From Incurvaria masculella (Eukaryota; Arthropoda; Insecta; Lepidoptera; Incurvariidae), in contig OX335663.1 of assembly GCA_946894095.1 (NCBI GenBank), forward strand, positions 1,984,001 through 2,048,000: a stretch of DNA of 64,000 nucleotides, written 5' to 3'. Position 1 is the first letter of the stretch. The number at the start of each line of letters is the position of its first letter. Positions 42,875-54,272 of the stretch are shown piece after piece. The notes beneath the pieces were generated by a model. The model ran no database searches, was not told the DNA's origin, and was given only the letters and a program-made list of their open reading frames with translations. The translations under genes were made by a program, and so were the position numbers.

Positions 42875-45496
42875 CTGTAAAATGGTTAAATGTTTCTATT
42901 TATCTTTACTGACTCTGAAACTAGCAACACTTCTTGGTTCATAAACATATGGCTGGAAAGAAGGGACCTTACTTTCATTCCATTTAAAATTAGTAATTAA
43001 TGACGCGTTTCGTTGGTTTTTTATGTGTGTTATTCTAAAGCAACTGTATAGTGGCATCGTGAAAATGAGTGACTCTTGTACACCTGGATTAGTCCCATAT
43101 CTTTTAGAGCAGTGATTAAATCCTATTTTAGTATAGACTTACACAGGATAAGCGTAAGATGTGATCCTGGTCGCATCTAACAGAATTACGTTGTATTGTT
43201 GCTTGTTGTAAGCACTCCCCAGCATGCGGGCGAAAGGAAATACTGTGCTGTCCAGGTACCCACTGACGAACAGCATACTCTTTCCATTCTGCATAGAAAT
43301 TATTGCATTAAAGATGCACACAGTAGTTTAGCGTTTACGCCATTTATTTGTTCTGCGTTTACTAGTAGAGCAAAAGTACGTACATTTGAATAAAATGCAA
43401 GCATGGTGGCGCGAGGACTTGCCTTGCTTTGGTTCTGGGTTCTGGGAGGATTTGAACACAGGCTCCAGGTATACTAGGCAAGTTCCCGCGCCACGTTTCA
43501 TTCTCTACTCCCATACTTCCATGCTCGCTAATGCATACCAAGAGGTCCAGGCCTGGATGTGAGATGATATCTTCAACCGCATTTGTGTATTGATACCGTT
43601 TCCAGGTAGACCCTTTCTGGGATGAGGCCCGGACTAGGAAGAACACCTCCTTGAGATACTTCGGAGGTATCGTTGAATTCTTCGTCGAGCCGGGACCTGG
43701 AAGTAAGCATTTAGCTGAGGTTTTTGAGTATGAGACAAATTGCAGAAAGTAAATATACTTTTTCGTACGTCGCTTATTTCAAGGATGTGACATGTATGTA
43801 TGTATAACCGACCGTGAAGCAAGGACACATTAAATATTGTGTTAGTAGGATGCATTGATTACTGTAGAAGAATTCCAAATTATGGGTATACAAAATTGGT
43901 TGGACGCAATACCCGCGAATGGTATGTTTTGCTGGTTCGGGTGCAGCCTTGCAGTATATTCGTATAGTAGTTATTTTTACAGGGATCTTCCTTTAATTAA
44001 TGTGTCCTTAATTCGCGTTCGATTATACATGTATACATGTCACATTCCTTGCAAGTGCAGAAAGTTTCTAATTGTATGTAAATGGCAATTTTTTGCACAA
44101 ATCCTAAGAATTATATACGCGATTCCAGCTTATTTTTACCCGACTGTGCTAGAAGGAGGTTATGTTTTTTGTATTTGTTTGATCAGATTACAAACATAAC
44201 CGAATAATGTGCTCGCCACTGCATTTATAGTTTGTAACTTCCTATGTTTGAGTAGTTATAGCAGAAATAACTACGAACGACTGTGGCACCATCTATTTCG
44301 ACGCACACACCCCCTTAATTGAATTGTTTTGCATGGTAACCAAATTGAGTCACACAAGAAAACTGCTTTCAATCAATTAGGGCAATTTTTTTCAATTGTC
44401 TGATAAACAGCCAGCTTACGCTTCTGATTATCCATACGATTTACTAAGTCCATATGTTTTTTAGGGTTCCGTACCCCAAGGATGAAAACGGAACCCTATT
44501 ACTAAGTCTCCGCTGTCCGTCCGTCCGTCCGTCCGTCCGTCCGTCTGTCCGTCTGTCACAGGGCTGTATCTCAGTAACCGTAACAGGTAGACAGCTGAAA
44601 TTTTCACAGAGTGTGTATTTATTTTGCCGCAACACAACAAATAGGTAAGATTAAAAAATAATTAAAATTAAAGGGTGCTCCCATACAAAAAACGTGATTT
44701 TTTTATTTTTTTTCTACGATGGTACGGAACTCTTCGTGTGCGAGTCCGACTCGCACTTGGACGGTTTATTAATAACATTATTTGGATAATTGATAGAAGA
44801 TATGATTCTCCGGCAATGTCTATCCGTCTTTTGACAAACGTGAATTTGTCTGAAAAGTACTATCTGATAATTGAAAAATCGGCCCTTAAACAAACAAAAA
44901 AATTATGAAATATTTGATGAAAGAAAGCCAATGATGAACATGACGCTATGTGGGTTCTGGTATGTAAAAATAATACAATTTGTGCCCACTACATTTTTTC
45001 CCGCGCTCATCGTAAGAGCCAACTAAGGGATTCGTAATTTGGGATTCGAGTCCCCTTCCTTACTTACTAGGTGGTAGTGTTAATCCCGCCTCGGGACTTT
45101 CTGGCAAAGCGCCTGGTTCGAGGCCTGGTTCCCATGAGGAGTGTTGGGCTCATATCATAACAGTATGTGTGTTATTAGCCATTCATGTCCAATCACATGA
45201 CAAAATAAGAAAAGGTGGAAAACACTCTGATTTTACACTTTACTCTGTGATAAAAACAGTTTCTACAAATTACGTTTATTCTAATATAACCGATGAAAAT
45301 TTTGGTTTAAATATAACATATCCAGAAACAATCAAGCATTTCTGTCACCGGATGACTTCTGATAATCGTGAAAATCGATCAATAACTCACAATCGGACAA
45401 AAATCCCACGGGATAGCCTTCTTCATCACGAGAATACTCCAGAGAAATTACCCACGTAGCATTCAGCAGAGATGCCAGCAAAAAAACTCGCTTCAT
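42190..45496 (-). CDS. Lipase C, pancreatic-lipase-like secreted lipase, compact form
   Basis: Four exons on the minus strand: 45391-45496, 43539-43696, 43143-43288, 42190-42874; phases 1, 0, 2; 364 residues. Signal peptide about 1-18 (MKRVFLLASLLNATWVIS). GVSLG at 171-175 with Ser173; Asp201 in ALDPAG; DFVDVIHTN at 223-229; His268 in VCSH: complete triad by family knowledge. It lacks the last intron of A and B (after CFR) and their long Asp/Tyr-rich tail. Exon 3 is 146 bp as in D. It is therefore nearer to D than to A and B in structure. Tail-to-tail with B. Confidence 0.92.
43143..43288 (-). CDS. Lipase C exon 3
   Basis: Acceptor ATGCAG; NGKSMLFVSGYLDSTVFPF, QYNVILLDATRI, YAYP plus two bases of Val137; donor GTAAGT. 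Confidence 0.87.
43400..43500. mobile_element. Opposed SINE head fragments in lipase C intron 2 and exon 2 flank
   Basis: ATGGTGGCGCGAGGACTTGC and, reversed, GGCGCGGGAACTTGCCTAG about 70 bp apart. They resemble two tRNA-like heads facing each other. Confidence 0.45.
43539..43696 (-). CDS. Lipase C exon 2
   Basis: Acceptor TTCCAG; PGSTKNSTIPPKYLKEVFF, KRYQYTNAVED, ending GLDLL in phase 0; donor GTATGC. The intron seen after Tyr-Arg in A and B is absent. Confidence 0.85.
43770..44010 (+). mobile_element. Second tRNA-related SINE family, copy in lipase C intron 1
   Basis: AATTCCAAATTATGGGTATA, AAATTGGTTGGACGCAATAC, CTGGTTCGGGTGCAGCCTTG and ATAGTAGTTATTTTTACAGG; A- and B-box-like pieces spaced as in tRNA genes. 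Confidence 0.6.
44459..44768 (+). repeat. (GTCC)n microsatellite-associated repeat in lipase C intron 1
   Basis: AGGGTTCCGTACCCCAAGG, GTCCGTCCGTCCGTCCGTCC tract, GCGAGTCCGACTCGCACTTG. Confidence 0.88.
45045..45205 (+). mobile_element. SINE 3' part, internally deleted, in lipase C intron 1
   Basis: CCCCTTCCTTACTTACTAGG (the variant seen in 5S-headed copies), GGTTCCCATGAGGAGTGTTG, GCCATTCATGTCCAATCACA. Confidence 0.65.
45391..45496 (-). CDS. Lipase C exon 1
   Basis: Start ATG at 45496, signal peptide, LEYSRDEEGYPVGFLSD plus first base of Cys36; donor GTGAGT. Confidence 0.85.
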
Positions 45497-45499
45497 TTT

Positions 45500-46400
45500 C
45501 AATAAAATATGTAGACTATTTCGTGTGTTGCCTCTTTCCGAGTGCTTTCCGCTGGAGACCATCCATATTATCACAGATCAGAGATACATCGTAATCTGTG
45601 TATTATATGAAGTGGGGAACTAATGCGTATGTAACATATATCGAAAGAGTCTGGAGCGTTGCAACGCCTGCAGCGTTGAATCGAGGATATGATATAATAA
45701 AGTAGGAAAATAATATCCGAAATTCCTGCATTTATATGTTCTTTCCTAGTATGTAGTCTCATATACAGTGTGTAAGCGGAGGTTCGGTCGAAACGTTAAT
45801 CAATTCATTGGCCCATTTATATCAAAAAAGGTACTTAGATAACATCTTCTTGTGCGACTTAAAAAACATCGTCGACCGTATAAATGTTGTATAGACCTCC
45901 ACATTAAAATGTACGGGGAGGGCAAATAATTTTTAATTTTAATTTTATTTTCTCCTGGAAATATACAATTTTCACAAATAAACATATCACAGAGCATGAA
46001 TAAAATGGCATAGAATTAATTAAATTACCACAGTAAGACAGAAAATAAAAATAAGACAGAAATAAAATATTCTAAATTAACAAAAGTTGAAAATACACAA
46101 AACAATATTCAAAACAAATTACTTAATTAGAAAACACAAAACACTGTTATCATAATAGAAGTTTGCACATATTCAAAACCAGACCTAGTCAAATATAAAC
46201 AAAAACCGAAATTATACATCAAAGAGGAAGTTTCTTAAATTAATATAAGCAAAAAAAATGTTACCCAGCTTTATTGTTCCAAATAGGCCAAGGAATACCT
46301 TGTTAACGTTTCGACCATACCTTCGTTAACCCCCGGTATAACCTCTCCGTTAGCGTTAAAATGTTTCTGTACCTAAAGTAAAAACCGTTACCACCAACCT
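45500..46400. other. Unassigned AT-rich region upstream of lipase C
   Basis: Nothing recognisable; no convincing core promoter for lipase C was found. Confidence 0.4.
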
Positions 46401-46401
46401 A

Positions 46402-46687
46402 AAAAACCGGCCAAGTACGAGTCGGACTCGCAAACGAGTTCAAGTCAGTTCAGTACCATCGTACGAGATTTAACACAAAAAGATCTCATTTTTTGTCCCT
46501 TTTAATTTTTATAATCGTTAAATTTTACCTATTTGTTGTTATAGCGGCAAAATAAATACACCCTTTGTGAAAATTTCATCTGCCTATCTATTACTATGCT
46601 ATTACGGTTCATGATATACAGCCTTGTGACAGACGGACGGACGGACGGACGGACGAACGTACGGTTGGGTACGGAACCCTAAAAAGG
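46402..46687 (-). repeat. (GTCC)n microsatellite-associated repeat
   Basis: AACCGGCCAAGTACGAGTCG to GGTTGGGTACGGAACCCT with a GGAC tract at about 46634-46653. Confidence 0.85.
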
Positions 46688-46976
46688 TAGACTGAAATCT
46701 AACGAAACAATTGATCTTACAAGCATCGAGCAGTGATCTTGCAAAATGGCTGACCGTTTGATGATCGAACTAGTACGTTCTAAATTCGAATTCAAATAGG
46801 TTTTAGTAATAGATGCCCGTACTCTATGATGACGCAGAGTCATCAGCATCATTGGACGTAATTTTTATCTATGCATGCAATGCCATCAAACCTCGATGGT
46901 TCTGAAAAGGTCAGGTGCATATGTTACAGCAACTTAGTTAACACCGGAAATAAATAATACATTTTGTTTTAACATG
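46688..46976. other. Unassigned stretch
   Basis: Nothing recognisable seen. Confidence 0.4.
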
Positions 46977-47300
46977 GCGCTAATATCATGACAGTAGGTG
47001 TCATATTAGCCATCCATGTCCAGTTACGATTCTCTCTAATCTAGCAGATAAATCCAGCATTGTGTCGATTACTAAATAAGCTGGGTTAAGCAAATCTGAG
47101 CGCGGTTGGGTTAGGTTAGGTTAAGTTAGGTTAGGTTAATCCTGGCCAACTTGGTACCATCGCATTGCGTGAACGATGATCGAAGTGGCAATAAAAATTG
47201 ACCGTGTTTTCTATCCATTTCAATGTTCAAGTTGCTCCAAGTTCTCATGAGGTGTGTCAGGCTAATATCATCATGGTCGCATTGGTATTAGCATAGACGA
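46977..47300 (+). mobile_element. SINE fragments around a TTAGG run
   Basis: Tail piece at 46977-47028 (GCTAATATCATGACAGTAGG, CCATCCATGTCCAGTTAC), then the TTAGG run, then a body piece at 47148-47300 (TTGGTACCATCGCATTGCG). Confidence 0.6.
47104..47142. repeat. Interstitial telomere-type (TTAGG)n run
   Basis: GGTTGGGTTAGGTTAGGTTA and two further TTAGG units; the insect telomere repeat is TTAGG. Confidence 0.75.
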
Positions 47301-48130
47301 ATTAAGACCTAGATGCTTCACCAATAGGTCACGCCGGAGGGGCGAACGATAGATGGCGCAAATGCATGCATACACGTTTTCGGCTATGGAAATAGGATGT
47401 CGCCACTTTCGTAGCTCGAACTTGGGAAATAGCCAATAGATGGCACTGTACAAACATGGGACTATCTTTGGGTGTGATTAATGTAATTTAAAAAAAATCT
47501 GGTGTCTTTCTCCAGTGTTATGTTCATATATTTCATCCATCCGATTTTATTTTCTCGTCCAGTAAATCGGTTGTAAATTTCTGCAGAATATCGTAACTGC
47601 TCAACTTTATTTGGTTCGACGTGAGACTGTATGAATGCATAAAATTATTTTCTGACATTCGCCCATTTACAAGGCATAGTCAAAATAAGTGTATAAAAGA
47701 TACTCACATGTTTTAACCCAGCTATATTTAATTAGATAAAAAAGACGATGTATTTTCTTAATTTTCCGGCTATCTTTCGACCGTGGTATTTATCCGCCAG
47801 GCCGTAAATTTCTTTATCGAAGACAAAAACGCTTTTATTCTCATAAAATCGTTCCAAAACTTGTCTTAACTTTTATTCTGCCAAGAGGACGAACTATTTG
47901 CTTTGCCAAGTGAAGCTCAAAATGGACGACAACGCTATACAAGTCTGCTAAAAGCTCCATAAAGCCGTAGTCTTTACAAATCCACGTGATTAATGGCTCC
48001 AAGCTGTTTTACCTTGAAGTTAACCATAAAAGGATTTAATGTAAAAATGTCCAAGATACAATAACGTAGTCTGATCTAGGCTGGGCTACATAATAGTTAA
48101 TGCCTGAAATTTAAGGCTGGTTACATTATG
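47301..48130. other. Unassigned region
   Basis: No gene or repeat recognised with confidence. 47290-47460 has two short blocks ending CGCCGGAGGGGCGAACGATA and AGCCAATAGATGGCACTG. Confidence 0.35.
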
Positions 48131-48133
48131 TTT

Positions 48134-48685
48134 TTAGGGTTCCGTACCCAAAGGGTTCCAAACGGAACCTTATTACTAAGCCTCCGCTGTCCTTCCGTCC
48201 GTCCGTCCGTCCGTTTGTCCATCCGACCGTCCGTCTGTCATAGGGCTGTATCTCATAAACCATAATAGGTAGGCATTGATATTTTCAGAGTGTGCATTTT
48301 TTTTCGCTATAATAACAAAAAGATATTAAACAGGAAAAAAAAACCGGCCATGTGCGAGTCGGACTCGCCCACGAAGGGTTCCGTACACCAAAAAACACGT
48401 TTTTTTTATTGGGCCCCCCTTTGTTTTTTTATTATTATTTTATTTGTTGTTATAGCGGCAAAATAAAGACACACTCTGTGAAAATTTCAGTTGCCTACCT
48501 ATTACGGTTCATGAGATACAGCCCTGTGACAGACAGACGGACGGACAGCGGAGGCTTAGTGATAGGGTTTCACCCTTTGGGTACTGAACCCTAAAAATTA
48601 AATAATAAACGTGTTTTTTTGTGATCAATTTTGAACGATGGCACGGGAACCCTTCGCGTGCGAGTTCGACTCGCAATTTTTTATC
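48134..48685. repeat. Opposed (GTCC)n repeats
   Basis: Plus-strand partial copy 48134-48320, minus-strand copy 48340-48597 (AACCGGCCATGTGCGAGTCG to TTGGGTACTGAACCCT), and the end of the plus copy at about 48632-48676 (GGAACCCTTCGCGTGCGAG). The minus copy looks inserted in the plus copy. Confidence 0.75.
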
Positions 48686-49380
48686 TTTATTATCTTCTGG
48701 TGCTTTTTCAACGTTTGATCATTCAATAAACATATTTTAGGCACGGAACCTAACATTACTCCCTCATTATTGAGGGAACTTGCTACTTTTCACAGCTCCA
48801 CGATGCCGCGGCAATATTTTGTTGTGAATGTATACGTAATTTATGGCCTGTAGGCCTCAATTTAGTCCAAATTTCCGGCTCCATTGTCCGTGACGCCGGA
48901 CGTAGAAAAACGTCAGACTCATCTCCTAGTCTTGGAGCGTGTAGGAGGAATTCACGTCAATACTACAAATGGTATGTTCTGAGTTGGTTCTGACCAGCGT
49001 TCGATAACCACTTCCCCAGTTCCCCAAAAACGTTCTAAGGATCCGCCGAAATCCGTAAAAATCCAGAATCGTAACCAAGTTTTAATTTGAAATTTCGAAC
49101 GAGCAATAAAAAGATCCTTCAGCCAACGGCTGTAAAACAATTCTCGGAAGAAGATGAAATCCAAAGTTGTCCCGATAGCTTCAATGTTTGTAATATTTTT
49201 CGAATGAGCAAAAAAGGTGAATAGCCAGAAAATGGAACTCCCCTCGGACTGGCCAACTTGCATTCCTAACCATTTTTTCCGCAAGACCTCAAATTCCCCA
49301 CAATTCAGGGAATCGAGGAGCGATTGGCACCACTGGTTCTGGCACATCTGTGCTTGTATTAGGAGGTTTATCCTATTTGC
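48686..49380. other. Unassigned region with a 131-codon minus-strand frame
   Basis: The frame at 48952-49347 (minus) has no recognised domain or signal peptide. The region is not AT-rich and could be decayed transposon coding sequence. Confidence 0.2.
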
Positions 49381-49383
49381 TTA

Positions 49384-49592
49384 CTAGTGATTTAACGAAC
49401 CACGGTTGAAGTGGCAATGAAAATGTCCCAGTAGTTTTCCATCCAGTTCGATGCAGTACATCCTATTTCTATGGATGCAGTCGTGCAAAATAAGGAAAGC
49501 TTTACTGGCATGGCACCTAGTTCCCATGTGGTTTATTCGGCAAATATCATGACATTAGGTGTTGTTTAGTCTTTCATATCCAGTTACATAAA
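49384..49592 (+). mobile_element. SINE 3' part, diverged
   Basis: GAAGTGGCAATGAAAATGTC, TCCCATGTGGTTTATTCGGC, ATCCAGTTACATAAAAAAAA. Confidence 0.68.
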
Positions 49593-50154
49593 AAAAACAC
49601 TCTAAATATGAGTTTATTCAAAAATTTTACGAAGATTCTGTTTATAAAATATAGCAAATATTCTATAAAAAACATTTGCGATAAAAATTATACAAATATA
49701 TAATAAATAGTTAAAAGGATACATCCAATTAAATAAAGTTACCAGATATCTTTTTTTCGGAAAAAAATGAATTTGCGTATTTAGGCTCGTAGCCAGCCTA
49801 GCCAGCATTTAAAATATCTACGGCCTAATATTACTACATCCTAATGCAATCAAAAGTAATAAGAGTATTACAAATTAAATAAATTGAACGTATCCATTTT
49901 ACCAATTCAACCCAGTAAAATGCCAAGTGCGACATTGTTACCTACCGTTAAATATTTTTTGAAGTGAAACTCCTTTGCTCTTTGACTTCAATGTCATACA
50001 TATGTACTTATAGGTACTTATGTGGTTGGGCCTCCAAGAGTGGATTAGAGTGCCTACTGAGAACATTTTAAAGATTTGTTTTTATTTTAAAATATTATAG
50101 TAGGCGTTCAGGTTTTTATGAGGTTCATATATTTTTTTATAATAATTATCTCGA
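49593..50154. other. Unassigned AT-rich stretch
   Basis: Nothing recognisable seen. Confidence 0.4.
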
Positions 50155-50537
50155 TTCGCCTCAATGACCCAGTGGCGCGACACTTCGGCGATCGCTCTCC
50201 GAAGTTAAGCAACGCTGGGTCCGGTCTGGTCTTGGATGGGTGACCATTCGACCGTTGAGAGAGGCTGGCCCGTGGTTCGGATTCCACGTTAAACTGTAGG
50301 TCCCCTTCCTTACTTACTAGGTGGTAGGGTTTATCCCGCCCGGGTTGGTACCATCGCATTGGATGAACGATGGCCAAAGCGGCAATGAAAATTGTCCGTG
50401 TTTTCCATCCAGTTCAATGTAGCCGTGCAATATAAGGAAGGTCCTGGCATGGCACCTAGTTCCCATGTGGTGTGTTGCGCTAATACCATGACAGAAGGTG
50501 TGGTATTAGCCATCCATGTCCAGTCACATAAAAAAAA
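50155..50537 (+). mobile_element. 5S-rRNA-headed SINE, full length
   Basis: Head GACCCAGTGGCGCGACACTT, CTCCGAAGTTAAGCAACGCT, TCTTGGATGGGTGACC; shared body; CCAGTCACATAAAAAAA tail. Confidence 0.88.
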
Positions 50538-50899
50538 GCATACTTAAAGACGTAAACATAACGATTCGGGCTCTGGGTCTATGCGTATCATTATTCGCAA
50601 TTTGTTCGCTCGGGTGATTTTATGGGCACATTAATGCCTGTACAAAGGAGTCCAACGGATTCTTAAGCATTCCTTGCAGGTCTTATTACTTGCTAGCCAT
50701 TCATCATCGTCTGGGCTGGCCTCGGTACCAAAACTTTCTCTAAAGCTATCAAGAACCCTTGCAGATGGACAATTAAGGTCTCCTTCACATGATCAAAAAA
50801 TTAGCGGACAAGGATCGCATGTATGTTTGTTGATTTTGACTTTAAACAACAATGGAAGCCTTGACTTCAGTCTGCAACTAATTATGGAATATACTCTTT
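50538..50899. other. Unassigned stretch
   Basis: Nothing recognisable seen. Confidence 0.4.
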
Positions 50900-51165
50900 T
50901 TAGGGTTCCGTACCCATAGGGTGAAAACGAGACCCTATTACTAAGCCTCCGCTGTCTGTCCGTCCGACCGTCCGGCCGTCTGTCCGTCCGACCGTCCGTC
51001 CGTCCGTCCGTCCGTCCGTCTGTCGCAGGGCTTTATCTCATGAACCGTAATAGGTAGACAGCTGAAATTTTCACAGAGTGTGTATTTATTTTGCCGCTAT
51101 AACAACAAATAAGAAAAATAAAAAAAAATAAAAAAAATTAAGGGTACCCATACAAAAAACTAACC
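50900..51165 (+). repeat. (GTCC)n microsatellite-associated repeat
   Basis: TAGGGTTCCGTACCCATAGG, long interrupted GTCC/GTCCGACC tract (50955-51020), TATCTCATGAACCGTAATAG. Truncated before its usual end, where SINE sequence (51175-51290) takes over. Confidence 0.85.
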
Positions 51166-51601
51166 ATGGAACAGCTCCTATTCGTAACGAAATGTACTTA
51201 TCCAACTCAGAAAGGGAATGAATCCAGACCTCCGGAATAGAAGGCACGTTCACCCGCGCCCCTGAACCACAAGCCTCTCCGAATTGAAATTCATTAGTTT
51301 ATGGTAGCAACCCGCGTCAAGCGCTATTAGTCTGAAGGATATCTAATCCTAAGCGCTAGGAATACTTTAGTAATTATGCATATAAACCGACCAGCCTCTT
51401 GCAAAGCAACCCTTTCTCAACGTGGGTTCGTCTGTCGTCAACAGGCCATTTTGTGTTAGGCATTGTCTTTCCTGTAATCTGTGTACACTGTGAAGAACTG
51501 GAATTGGAAGAAAACATACTTTGATGAGGTTTTATAGTATGACGGACGGACACGCAGTTGCTTCTATCAATAATGACTTCTCAGTTAGCACAGACAGTTT
51601 A

Positions 51602-52129
51602 ATGTAGCCGTGCTCACAAAGGGAAGGTCCTGGCGTGGCACCCACTTCCTTCGGGAATTTAGTGTTGAGCTGATTTCATGACGGCGGGTGTGTTATTAGC
51701 TATCCATGTTAAGTTGGTTTTTTTTTTTATGCGACCTGACATGGATGGCTAATACCAGACAACTACCGTTATGATATTAGCCCAATACACCACATTCCCG
51801 AAGGAATTTTGGTGCCATGCCAGGACCTTCCCTTTATGAGCACGGCTATATTGAACTGGATGGAAAACACGGACAATTTTTCATTGCCGCTTCGACCATC
51901 TTTTCATCCAATGCGATGGTACCAACCCGGGCGGGCTTAAACCCTACCACCTAGTAGGGAAAGGGGACCTACAGTTTTACATGGATTCCGAACCATGTAG
52001 CAGCTCGAATTCGTGACGAAATGCACTTATCTCACTCGGAAAGAGAAAGACAGTGGTGCATGTAGGTATTGAACCCAGGCCTCTGGTACGCTAGGCCAGT
52101 CCCCGCGCCACTAGGCTACGAGCCGCTCA
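51602..52129. mobile_element. Two tRNA-headed SINEs, tail to tail
   Basis: Plus-strand 3' part 51602-51717 meets a full minus-strand copy 51718-52129 through a shared A/T run. The full copy ends CCACTAGGCTACGAGCCGCTC and has B-box-like GGTATTGAACC reversed near 52075. Confidence 0.88.
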
Positions 52130-52385
52130 ACAAAAAATCAATCATTCGCATTAGAACTTTTAAGGGAGTAGAATCTACTCCGTTCAGTCAACTCAGTAGA
52201 TATGCACGTTAGGAATGAGCAAACATAAATTTAGGCTTACGAAATAATCTCGTTTATATTGAAATTTCGAACTTTATTGAAGAAAGTTCAGAAATCCACA
52301 CTTCTCCAGATTTTGCAAAAACAGTAAGAGCTATCAGATATTATAATAGAGATATAGAAACAATTCATTAAAATATTTTTTTTAA

Positions 52386-52864
52386 TTAAGGCCCTGGTAC
52401 TAGCCAAATCGCAAAGTTAGACGAGGCACCCCAAGTTAACTAACTAAGTCTGACGATTATAAGTGTCATTCTTACAATATATGATTCCTTGTCTATTAAT
52501 CAACCTATTTTCGTTAATGTATGTTACCTTTTTCTATACAAAATACATTGCGGAAACGGTGTCCATTTCCGAACTTTTTTGACTAAATGTAGAAATCTAA
52601 TAGCAAATGGAATGTTTTGTTTATGCATATATGCTGTTTTTGCTTATATCTATTAATCGAATTACTTTCAGATTTCTAATGAGAAAAATCAACTTTTTTA
52701 TTTTTATTATTATTTAAATAAATGATGGAATCAAAAAATAATAACAATCCATTATCAGTCTGGAGTTCTATTTGGATTTGCTGAAGCGTTTCACTACATA
52801 TTATTACATTTGTTAAAAAGTGCATTTGTATGGCGCGAGTAGTTGGCTAGTCCTAGCGCCTTAA
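52386..52864 (-). mobile_element. TTAA-bounded 480-bp element, copy 2
   Basis: Reverse complement of 17655-18134 with scattered substitutions and small indels. TTAA at both ends (52386 and 52861). Confidence 0.86.
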
Positions 52865-53740
52865 ATCGTCTACTAAATCGATAAAGTAACGTCACATAAT
52901 GGGTTTTAATATTAATGATAATTCGCAATTCACGGCAGAGAGATTACATTATTTTCGGCTTCTTCTTGGAAATAAACAAATCAATGCCGACACAGACCAC
53001 AAATATTACTTGCGAACCTAGTTACTATGAGGTCACAGATAATATAAGCCAACAATAACAATCAGAAGAATCAGTCTGTGTGCAAATGTTTTCCCATATT
53101 TATCTAGTTGGGGCAGTGGCGGCACCAAAAGGCTTATTTCCCCGAGGTACGCGCATCGAGGACCTCAATATCTTCTATTATTCATTGCCCATTGTTCCTC
53201 CCCTCGCATGTCTGCAGGTGTCTGTGGCTGTGCGAAGCCAGACCTGCGACACTCATGCGTGTGTGCTGTTAGCATTCTTATTCGAATTTGTCATCAGCGT
53301 AACGATAAAACAATGAAAGTCTTATCCCTTCACATATTTTCGTATTATTATTTTGAAACAATTTTACCAAGTTTACCAGCGGCGGCTGGTAAAGGCTTAA
53401 TTAAACCATGCTAGCTATTTTAGCAATGCAAATGTATTGAGAAGATCATTCCAAAACATTGTTGGCAATTCATTTCATTGTTTGTATTCAACATCATTTA
53501 TTATCAATGTTTCCTTCAGCAGAAGATAGCAGAAATAAGAACGTTGCACAAAGTATCATTTCTCTGTGGTTTGACATGTAACAACTATACTACATAGTAG
53601 TTGACTAATTATAGACATAAATAAGCGTCGCCGAAAGTAGAACCTTGATAATAGACCACTTCAACAAACCACGTGATATTCGGAACCCTAAAACCATCCG
53701 GACCCCTAAAACTATAAGCAATAGTAATGATTATTTGCGT
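52865..53740. other. Unassigned region
   Basis: No gene recognised. A pyrimidine tract with CTGCAG at 53195-53219 looks like a splice acceptor but leads into no recognisable coding sequence. Confidence 0.3.
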
Positions 53741-53749
53741 TTCTTGCAG

Positions 53750-53810
53750 CCATCAGTTTTGTATGTAAAGGTGACCAAAAGATGGGGCTGTATGCCAGCC
53801 CTTGCCGGCA
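53750..53810 (+). other. Candidate 61-bp exon of unknown gene
   Basis: Preceded by TTTGCGTTTCTTGCAG and followed by GTAAGT, both strong splice signals. One frame reads LYVKVTKRWGCMPALAGS. No neighbouring exon is recognisable, so this may be chance. Confidence 0.15.
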
Positions 53811-54272
53811 GTAAGTCCTTCGATATTTCAGATGCAGGAATAAGGAAAGAGAGAAACAAATTGTTTATTTAACAGCTTTAAAAATATATGAAGAAAGGGA
53901 AATTCGACAATATATTTGCAATCTAGAAAGATTTCGGAGACGTATCGCTTCTGGGCGCACCTTGTGTTGATATCCTGTGTGCGGAGGCGGCACGCTGACT
54001 GTAGAAGGGGTCGCGGTGCGCCAACGGCGTAGGTCGTGTGTAAAAGTCAATGAAACCCCTGTCTTGCGCCCCTCGTGGATGTATTATGTATTACTGCACC
54101 ATTGTGCTGTGTCGGTTTCACGATCATGAAGGCTGTCACTCCGCTAAATCTCTATCCACGCTCTGTCGGGGCAAGTGAATGAGGGAAACGCACATTGCCA
54201 TGCATGTTCGTGACGGGTGCGACAGTTATTTTTATTATGTACCTGTCATATCGATTTTCCTTGTCGTCATTA
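53811..54272. other. Unassigned stretch
   Basis: ATCGCTTCTGGGCGCACC near 53945 resembles ATCGCTTCTGGGTGCTGC near 55653, probably decayed repeat sequence. Confidence 0.3.

Noticed and set aside
42364..42912. Plus-strand frames opposite lipase C exon 4
   Set aside because: Shadows of the lipase C coding strand.
44454..44648. Frames rich in RPSVRPSV or DGRTDGRTD
   Set aside because: Translations of the (GTCC)n tract in the microsatellite-associated repeats.
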